Origin: Candidatus Thiodiazotropha sp. (ex Epidulcina cf. delphinae)
GTDB lineage: Bacteria > Pseudomonadota > Gammaproteobacteria > Chromatiales > Chromatiaceae
Direction: 5' to 3'
Length of the DNA stretch: 33,288 bases
NCBI GenBank assembly: GCA_025656505.1
Contig: JAHXHR010000027.1
Coordinates: 1 to 33,288, forward strand
Position 1 is the stretch's first letter, and each line of letters starts with the position of its first letter. The notes beneath the pieces were generated by a model. It made no database searches and was not told where the DNA came from. It was given only the letters and a program-made list of their open reading frames with translations. A program made the position numbers and the translations under genes. This document shows, one piece after another, positions 27,608-33,288 of the stretch.

Positions 27608-28453
27608 CTAAACGTCCCGCTCGATCACCTGTTCCAGCAACTGCAGAAAATCCGCTTCGTCTTGCACCTTGGATAACTCGTCGGTGGTCACAGTATAGCC
27701 ATGCTCGGCGGCGATGGCCTCGTAGCGTGGTATTCTGGCGCGAAACAGATGGGGAAAGACCCATCGGGTAAAATCGAAAGGATCAATGAGCGAGACATAG
27801 TCGATCCCTTTGAGACGCATATATGCAGCCAACTGATCATCCAGAAAAGCCTCGCGGTAGTATAGCGGCTTGGGATCGGAAACAGAGCGGGCGATCAACG
27901 AAGCCTCATCCACCCGGCTGGCGCGGATATAGAGAATCAGCGAGTGCTTGGCAAGGAACTCCATCAGTCCCGGCTCATCCAACTCGCACAGGCTGCCGCC
28001 CACATCATTGATAAAGTGGGAGTAGCCATAGATCAACCGGGCCTTGCGCATGAAACCGGGCACATCGTACATCGCGGCGATCTCGGCCTGACGGTGCAGG
28101 TTCTGACGGCGCTTGAACTCGGTCAGCGACATGCCGTTCAGTTCCGGGTTGCCCAGCATGCCAAGGAATGTGGAGACCGGTTTCAGGTTGTTGAAGGAAA
28201 TGTTGTTGCGGATAAAGATTGAATCCGAACGCAGCAGGTCGCGCAGCATGGGCACGCGCATAGCATGCTCCTTGATGCTGTCCAGGATCGGCTCGTCCAG
28301 ATAGCGAGTGCCGATACGGTAGTCCCCCGAATAGTGGAACCAGTCACTCTGTCGCAGAATATTCGACAGACGAGTCTTACCCACGCCGGACATACCCAGC
28401 AAGGTCACGCACTTACGCTCCCAGGCACGGAATTTTTCAACACTCAGTCTCAC
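27608..28453 (-). CDS. Uncharacterised P-loop ATPase
   Basis: A 281-residue cytoplasmic protein with a Walker A motif GMSGVGKT (20-27) directly after a beta strand (CVTLLG), so nucleotide binding is likely. A possible Walker B-like strand, HSLILYIRASR, lies near 170. No domain beyond the P-loop fold is recognised. Arg/Lys and Tyr are frequent, and SHFINDVGGSLCELDEPGL (about 145-163) may be a conserved core. There are no membrane segments. It lies upstream of metA on the same strand, separated by 119 bases. The kinase-like start (GMSGVGKT then a short-chain partner fold) could mean a nucleotide kinase or a regulatory ATPase; neither is shown. Confidence 0.75.
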   Translation of the reverse strand: MRLSVEKFRAWERKCVTLLGMSGVGKTRLSNILRQSDWFHYSGDYRIGTRYLDEPILDSIKEHAMRVPMLRDLLRSDSIFIRNNISFNNLKPVSTFLGMLGNPELNGMSLTEFKRRQNLHRQAEIAAMYDVPGFMRKARLIYGYSHFINDVGGSLCELDEPGLMEFLAKHSLILYIRASRVDEASLIARSVSDPKPLYYREAFLDDQLAAYMRLKGIDYVSLIDPFDFTRWVFPHLFRARIPRYEAIAAEHGYTVTTDELSKVQDEADFLQLLEQVIERDV

Positions 28454-28814
28454 AGCAGGCTATCTCCAGTCGTACGAGGCGTCAATTTTACGGTGTCGAG
28501 GTGAGAGAGGAAAGTCACACCCGGCATACTGCGGTCGATGCAAGAGGGCGCCTAGCCCGAATATTTCACCCAGGCTATAGTGTGCTGTCTCATACTAATA
28601 CGTGATATCAGCGTGACGCCGGACCATTGGCCGCACCCCACAGGAAGTGCCCTTGGGGTGCTTGGCGCGTGGCGCAGGGAAAGGGCGCGCCCTTTCCAAG
28701 CTGCGCCTCCTGCGGAAACGGCTATCCCGCCCTACAACAACCCATAGCATCTTGCTATGATGGAATGCATCGGTATGGTCGGTGGTGCATGCATTAAATA
28801 GTAATCGCAACCGG
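28454..28814. other. Intergenic region holding repeat material
   Basis: These 361 bases separate divergent genes. They hold a copy of the dispersed CTAGCCCG motif (28552), a partial TAGTGT repeat element (28578-28705), and a perfect hairpin CATAGCA-TCT-TGCTATG (28743-28759) about 55 bases before the receiver gene. Promoters for both flanking genes must also lie here; none could be assigned with confidence. Confidence 0.5.
28578..28705. repeat. Partial copy of the TAGTGT repeat element with palindromic core
   Basis: TAGTGTGCTGTCTCATACT (28578-28596) matches the left end of the element at 16728 at all but two positions. The core at 28664-28704 is nearly identical to the reverse complement of 16792-16832. 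It contains a perfect 20-base palindrome, GGAAAGGGCGCGCCCTTTCC (28678-28697), and a GCACCCC/GGGGTGC hairpin (28633-28661). A matching right end was not found. Confidence 0.6.
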
Positions 28815-29606
28815 ATGGACATCAAAGACCTCTCAGTCATCCTTGTCGAGCCCTCACAGACGCAGCGGCAGATCATCTCGCAGCAACTCGGCGAGCTCGG
28901 TATTCATTTCATCGAAACCTATGCCAACGGCGCCGATGCCCTGCAAGCACTACCCAACAGTCGACCGGACTTGGTGATCAGCAGTCTCTACTTACCGGAT
29001 ATGACGGGCACGGATCTAGTCTATCACATGCGTGACGATGAGGATCTGTTGCAGTCGGCATTCATGCTGATATCCAGCGAAACCAGCCTCTCCTACCTAG
29101 ATCCGATACGTCAGGCGGGAGCGATCGCCATGCTACCCAAACCCTTCAAAAAAGAGGATCTGCAGGTCGCCCTGAGAGCAACCCTCGACTACGTGGAGAC
29201 CCCGGCTCTGGCGCTACACCAAATCGACACCGAACTGCTGAGGATATTGATCGTCGATGACAGCAACATGTCCCGAAATCAGATTCGCCGGATTCTCGAA
29301 GCCATGGGCATAGACAACATCTCCGAGGCCCGAAACGGGGCTGAAGGGGCTGAGTTAGTCAATCAACACTACTTCGATCTGGTCATCTCCGATTACAATA
29401 TGCCGGAGATGAACGGCCAGGAATTGGTGGACTTCATTCGCCATGAGAGTGGGCAGCCGGGCCTTCCCATTCTCATGGTCACCAGCGAATCAAATGAGAA
29501 CCGTTTGGCGGCGGTACAGAAATCCGGGGTATCGGCCATCTGCGACAAGCCCTTCACCTCGGAAACCATCCGGCATCTACTGCAGCAGATACTTCAGGAG
29601 CAGTGA
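28815..29606 (+). CDS. Tandem receiver-domain protein (pseudo-receiver plus receiver)
   Basis: Cytoplasmic protein of 263 residues made of two CheY-like receivers. The first (about 6-128) lacks the phospho-acceptor: where the second reads DLVISDYNMPEMNG with Asp193, the first reads DLVISSLYLPDMTG with Ser57; its acidic pair is replaced by Glu-Pro (12-13), though Lys109 is kept. The second (about 142-262) has Asp148-Asp149, Asp193, Thr223 and Lys245 and should be phosphorylated. There is no output domain. The start MDIKDL is preferred; an upstream GTG frame from 28782 adds 11 unlikely residues. It probably acts by protein contact, in line with the HD-GYP gene downstream on the same strand. Confidence 0.88.
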   Translation: MDIKDLSVILVEPSQTQRQIISQQLGELGIHFIETYANGADALQALPNSRPDLVISSLYLPDMTGTDLVYHMRDDEDLLQSAFMLISSETSLSYLDPIRQAGAIAMLPKPFKKEDLQVALRATLDYVETPALALHQIDTELLRILIVDDSNMSRNQIRRILEAMGIDNISEARNGAEGAELVNQHYFDLVISDYNMPEMNGQELVDFIRHESGQPGLPILMVTSESNENRLAAVQKSGVSAICDKPFTSETIRHLLQQILQEQ

Positions 29607-30238
29607 CGGCGCTCGATCAGTCGCATCAAACCGACTTATCAGTTAACATTTCAGGAGGTTAATTCTCCTGCTGAAGTTTCACGCTATTGATTTTGTGGTA
29701 ATATCAAGTGCATGAACTATCTCATTGAAAAAGAGAGTGTTTTTTTAGCAAGCAGCGGCTGCGCCCAGGATTAGTTTTATGGGGGTTTGCTATAAACCGG
29801 GCAAACCCCATCAAAAATAACCTTAGCCCATATCCACTACGCACCTCGGTGCTCACAAAACCGTGAAACTTTAGTTCTCCTGTTTAGGAGCATATTGAAG
29901 AGAATATCGTTATCTTATCGAATTCAACCCTAGAGACGGCGCCATCCGCGCATTGTCGGGCGACCACAGAATCCCGGCGGATCGTCCGGCATTGGCTTGC
30001 TGCCTGTGACATGCGTCATTATCGGGGAAGCAAGCCATTTACCAGGCTTTGGATCAAGCTCTACCAGCGCTGGGGACCCTGACGAGTTGAATCAACAGAT
30101 AGTTACGATAGGGATTGCGTTTAACTGCATATTCTCTCTGATGGTGATCAAGGATTGAATCTTTTTGCCGTTATTGACTAAAGAGTAAGATAGACAGCAT
30201 CAGAATCATACCCAAGGAAAAAGCGAAACCTTATCACT
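29607..30238. other. 632-base intergenic region with inverted-repeat structure
   Basis: No gene is supported. The left half holds an inverted-repeat structure (29653-29893, listed separately) with a central hairpin. The right half (29930-30070) is GC-rich and open in frames on both strands, but no frame has a plausible start, ribosome site or recognisable protein. The last 100 bases are AT-rich and should carry the promoter of the HD-GYP gene. Confidence 0.5.
29653..29893. repeat. 241-bp inverted-repeat structure, possible second MITE-like element
   Basis: CTGAAGTTTCACG (29671-29683) is matched in inverted orientation by CGTGAAACTTTAG (29862-29874) at 12 of 13 positions. Outside each lies a small palindrome of AGGAG and CTCCT. 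Inside each a TTTTGTG stretch follows. At the centre GGGGTTTGC (29782-29790) pairs perfectly with GCAAACCCC (29801-29809). No clear target duplication was found. Confidence 0.45.
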
Positions 30239-31297
30239 ATGTCTCATGTACTCATTATTGACGATCAATCAATAACTCGGATGATTCTGCAGGAATTGGT
30301 CGGTATGATCGATAAAGGTGTCTCCTCGACCTGCTTTGCCGACCCGCTCCAGGCGCTCGAGTGGGCGAAATCGCACGAAATCGACCTGGTGATCACCGAT
30401 TACAAGATGCCGCAGATGGACGGCATCGAATTCATCAAGTGGCTCAGACGAATCCCCAGATGCAACGATGTCCCGGTGATGATAGTCACCTGCGTAGAGG
30501 ATCAATCGGTGCGTTATCTCGCCTTGGAGTCAGGCGCCAACGATTTTATCACCAAGCCCATCGATCACACCGAATGCCGGGCTCGATGCCACAACATGCT
30601 GACCATGAGTCTACAGCGCAAGCTGATCAAGGATCGCGCCTTATTACTGGAACAGGAGATACGCAAAACCACCCAGGAACTGCACGACCGGGAGCAAGAG
30701 ACCTTGATGCGACTGGCAAAAGCGGGAGAGTATCGTGATGAAGATACCGGAAACCACATCCTGCGGATCTCCCGATATTCCAAGCTGATCGCCCACCACC
30801 TGGGATTATCTCATGAACGATGTGACTTGATCGCCCAGTCCGCTCCGATGCATGATATAGGGAAAATAGGTATTCCTGACGCGATTCTGCTGAAATCCGG
30901 ACGACTTACAACGGATGAGTTTACCATCATGCAACGCCACACTGTGCTAGGATACGAGATACTCAAAAACAGCCCGTCCAAATATATCCAGACCGGCGCC
31001 GTCATCGCCCTCAACCACCATGAAAAGTTCAATGGCGAGGGCTATCCGAGCAACCTCAGCGGTGAAGGAATACCCCTGGAAGCAAGAATCGTCACCGTTG
31101 CCGATGTTTTCGATGCCCTGGTTACCGACAGGCCCTACAAGAAGAGTTGGCCCATCGAAAAAGCGATCGACTATATTAGTAATGAGTGCGGCAGCCATTT
31201 TGATCCCGATTGCGCCAATGCGTTTCTTAGCGAGATGCAGGAAGTGGAATCGATACACCACTCGCTGAGAGGCGCCCCCGAAGGGACAGACGCTTGA
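30239..31297 (+). CDS. RpfG-like HD-GYP response regulator
   Basis: Cyclic-di-GMP phosphodiesterase controlled by phosphorylation. The 352-residue protein has an N-terminal receiver (acidic pair Asp8-Asp9, phospho-acceptor Asp54, Lys106), a helical linker (about 122-155) and an HD-GYP domain. The latter has GNHILRISRYS (His173), the metal pair His205-Asp206 in MHDIGKIGIPD, His260-His261, and the GYP motif GEGYP (266-270). All metal ligands appear present, so it should be active. Its stop overlaps the next start by four bases (TTGA). The domain order and partner gene resemble rpfG-rpfC, the DSF quorum-sensing output pair of Xanthomonas; no rpfF is in view. Confidence 0.93.
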   Translation: MSHVLIIDDQSITRMILQELVGMIDKGVSSTCFADPLQALEWAKSHEIDLVITDYKMPQMDGIEFIKWLRRIPRCNDVPVMIVTCVEDQSVRYLALESGANDFITKPIDHTECRARCHNMLTMSLQRKLIKDRALLLEQEIRKTTQELHDREQETLMRLAKAGEYRDEDTGNHILRISRYSKLIAHHLGLSHERCDLIAQSAPMHDIGKIGIPDAILLKSGRLTTDEFTIMQRHTVLGYEILKNSPSKYIQTGAVIALNHHEKFNGEGYPSNLSGEGIPLEARIVTVADVFDALVTDRPYKKSWPIEKAIDYISNECGSHFDPDCANAFLSEMQEVESIHHSLRGAPEGTDA

Positions 31298-33201
31298 AAC
31301 AGCTTTTTTCAACCGATTTACCGGCCGATGACCGCCTGATATCGCGGGACCGGAACTATTACAGCCTGACCTTTTCGATCAGCTGTATCCTGCTTGCCGG
31401 CCTTATCGTGCAATATCTCTTGCCGGACCGGCAGGCCGTCGGTCACTCGACGCTTACCCTCGCCGTCTACTACACGCTGATCCGGCTCGTGCAGTTGTCT
31501 CGGTTTTACACAAGGCATGCACCCCCCCCCCTGATGCGTAGAACATGGATCATTCTCGATCATATCTACCTGGGGCTGATCGCATTTTCCGGCGGTCCGG
31601 TGATGCTGATAATTCCCCTCAGCAGCCTGCTGCTCTATGCCACACGACCGTTCGGCATCGGCTATCTCCAGCTTGCCTTGCCGACCGCCTTCTCAATTAT
31701 ACTGTTCACCCTGTGCCGGGGACCCACCCTCCAGTTGGAACTCTTGCATGCCATCCCCCTCAGCCTGATGGCGGTACTGTTACCCGGTCTATTTCCATTC
31801 AGTCGGGGTTTGACGGCAGAGAGCGGGGACGGCATTGACACCGGCGCGGAGAAAAGCCGGCCTGGCGCGTTGACGGCAAATACCGAATTGCAGGGAACGC
31901 CTCATGAGGCCCCGCCCTGGATCGACAAAAGCATCCAGCGCATTCTTATACTCTCGAACAACGAGAATACCATCGAATCGGCATCCAACCACCTGATTGA
32001 TTGGGGTCACGAATTCACCTCCAGCAGAAATTGCGTGCAGGCCTTCAAACACATGCTGTCACGCAGTCAGGGCGGCCTATTCGTCCCATACGATATTCTG
32101 ATCGTTGACGAGCAAGGGTTGGATATCGATCTCCTTTCATTGGCGCGCCTGATCAATCACGAACCCACGCTTGCCGAGTTGCGTCTGATTTGCTTGAAAA
32201 ACCCCGTGGAAATTGACGGTAATTCACAAAGATTGCTGCGCGCCGGATTCAGCGCACTGTTGGATACCCCCTTGAGTAAGGCCCAACTATTCAATGCCAT
32301 CAGAAGTGAACCGCAACTCTATCCCGAATCGACCAATGTCATCTCTCTCTCACAACACAGAACGGACAAAAATGCAGATCCCGGACAGCGGGAGATATTG
32401 CTGGCGGATACACCGTCACCGGAGAGAGCCCTACTCGGCAAGGCGCTGATCCGGGCGGGACACCGGGTTCGCATTGTCGACAATGGCGACCAAGCGCTTG
32501 ACGCCCTTGAAGAACAGCTCTTCGAACTGGCCATCGTAAACGCAAGATTGCCTATCATGAGCGGCACCCAAGTGGTAAAGCTACATCGCTTCACCACACC
32601 GTACAAACGGTGGATTCCTTTCATCTTCGTATCTGACGAGAACACCCCCGACACCCTGAAGCTCTGTCAAAGTATCGGCGTGCATGCATGCCTGTTCAGG
32701 CCTTTCACGCTAAATGAGTTGTTGGAGACCATCACTTCAGTGTTGTCTCAATCTCAATCATGGGGGCTTGCCGGCGACAACTATCGCCGACACGCTATTG
32801 CGCATGGCGAAACCAGATTCCAACACACCGGATTGCTCGATCATCTGACCCTGTTGCGTCTGGAAAAACTGGATAACGGAATAGCGTTCATCAACGACTT
32901 GTTTAAAATCTTCGAGGCGGAAGGTCAAGTGATCCTGCGCTATATGCATCAAGCGGTGGAGCGAAAACAGTTGGGACTATTTCTCGATCAGGCGCAAATC
33001 CTCTTGGACAGCGCAGGACAACTAGGCGCTTTCTCACTCTACGAACTCAATCAGCAAGCGATAAAGATTCATGCTCATGAATTCGAATACCAGGGCGCTG
33101 AGCTGTTTGACGAAATCGAAAAGACCTTCAACCTGACACTGCGGGCCTATACCGACTACCTTTCGCAACGCGCCGCCTCACTCCGATTGAACAGCAAATA
33201 A
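31294..33201 (+). CDS. RpfC-like membrane protein without kinase domains (pseudo-receivers and degenerate Hpt)
   Basis: A 635-residue protein with a membrane region of five or six segments (about 26-165) followed by a loop and two receiver-like domains (about 214-340 and 366-485) and an Hpt-like C terminus (about 515-625). The membrane part shares with RpfC the pattern of a ...LD... helix and RPFGIGYLQLA before the last segments. No HisKA or HATPase motif (H box, N, G1, G2) lies between membrane and receivers. Receiver 1 keeps a candidate Asp272 but lacks the acidic pair (SNNEN); receiver 2 has Asn416 at the phospho site and Arg469 for Lys. The Hpt helix aligns AQILLDSAGQLGA to AHxLKGSSxxLGA, with Gln568 for the phospho-His. 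The start is TTG, with GAAGGGA upstream. Confidence 0.75.
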   Translation: MKQLFSTDLPADDRLISRDRNYYSLTFSISCILLAGLIVQYLLPDRQAVGHSTLTLAVYYTLIRLVQLSRFYTRHAPPPLMRRTWIILDHIYLGLIAFSGGPVMLIIPLSSLLLYATRPFGIGYLQLALPTAFSIILFTLCRGPTLQLELLHAIPLSLMAVLLPGLFPFSRGLTAESGDGIDTGAEKSRPGALTANTELQGTPHEAPPWIDKSIQRILILSNNENTIESASNHLIDWGHEFTSSRNCVQAFKHMLSRSQGGLFVPYDILIVDEQGLDIDLLSLARLINHEPTLAELRLICLKNPVEIDGNSQRLLRAGFSALLDTPLSKAQLFNAIRSEPQLYPESTNVISLSQHRTDKNADPGQREILLADTPSPERALLGKALIRAGHRVRIVDNGDQALDALEEQLFELAIVNARLPIMSGTQVVKLHRFTTPYKRWIPFIFVSDENTPDTLKLCQSIGVHACLFRPFTLNELLETITSVLSQSQSWGLAGDNYRRHAIAHGETRFQHTGLLDHLTLLRLEKLDNGIAFINDLFKIFEAEGQVILRYMHQAVERKQLGLFLDQAQILLDSAGQLGAFSLYELNQQAIKIHAHEFEYQGAELFDEIEKTFNLTLRAYTDYLSQRAASLRLNSK

Positions 33202-33212
33202 ATCTGGTAGGA

Positions 33213-33230
33213 GGTAGCCCGAAGGCTACC
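33213..33230 (+). terminator. Hairpin after the RpfC-like gene
   Basis: GGTAGCC and GGCTACC pair perfectly around CGAA, 12 bases past the stop, with further partial pairing (GTAGG with CCTAC) outside. The stem is strong but lacks a T tract; it is a probable terminator or stability hairpin at the 3' end of the rpfG-like operon. Confidence 0.5.
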
Positions 33231-33288
33231 CCCTCCCTACAGAACGGTACGTACCGGCCAGGTATACCGCTCCTCGATCAGTAACCGA

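Noticed and set aside
29712-29774. 20-codon frame MNYLIEKESVFLASSGCAQD after a perfect AGGAGG
   Set aside because: The ribosome site is 50 bases away, no peptide-modifying enzyme is near, and the length is within chance; mentioned only with the inverted-repeat finding.
29940-30170. Long open stretches on both strands upstream of the HD-GYP gene
   Set aside because: No start with a ribosome site and no recognisable protein on either strand.

Overview
The window looks like a chromosomal segment of a gammaproteobacterium related to sulfur-oxidising or purple-sulfur lineages (Chromatiales-like). The reasons are the conserved blocks rluD-pgeF, bamD, nadE-glnB, pilS-pilR-pilA, ftsY-ftsE-ftsX and rsmD-coaD-ferredoxin, together with a ferredoxin of the Allochromatium type. 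No rRNA, tRNA or CRISPR array was recognised. This placement comes from reading the proteins, not from a database search.

Layout. 1-3.2 kb: a lipoprotein alpha/beta hydrolase, a broken ERCC4-type nuclease and UDP-glucose dehydrogenase, all on the minus strand. 3.2-6.6 kb: a minus-strand cluster in which rluD, pgeF, a two-ACT-domain regulator and peptide deformylase overlap by 1-4 bases, followed by a PlsC-like acyltransferase; bamD is divergent from it. 8.2-10.2 kb: nadE then glnB (minus). 10.3-10.6 kb: a 246-bp non-coding element with 18-bp perfect terminal inverted repeats and a 7-bp target duplication, probably a MITE. 10.6-13.9 kb: a small PP0621-like protein, then the pilS-pilR two-component system. 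13.9-15.7 kb: a graveyard of accessory DNA (truncated RelB antitoxin, clan AA aspartic protease, PIN-domain fragment, interrupted IS3-family transposase, RAYT fragment) separating pilR from its expected target pilA, which carries a well-formed sigma-54 promoter. 16.4-16.9 kb: a decayed IS4/Tn5-like transposase tail and a small repeat element whose end supplies the ftsX stop codon.

16.9-19.5 kb: ftsY-ftsE-ftsX (minus). 19.7-23.9 kb: an active/inactive pair of M16 peptidases, rsmD, coaD and ferredoxin (plus). 23.9-25.6 kb: gamma-glutamyltransferase, whose signal-peptide region overlaps an intrinsic terminator. 26.0 kb: an alanine-rich Lpp/OprI-like lipoprotein. 26.4-28.5 kb: metA and an uncharacterised P-loop ATPase (minus). 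28.8-33.2 kb: a signalling region with a tandem receiver protein whose first receiver lacks the phospho-Asp, an RpfG-like HD-GYP response regulator, and a translationally coupled RpfC-like membrane protein. That last protein has lost its kinase core and most phosphotransfer residues.

The most unusual content is the RpfG plus kinase-less pseudo-RpfC pair, two or three families of small inverted-repeat elements, the terminator embedded in ggt, and the accessory graveyard between pilR and pilA.
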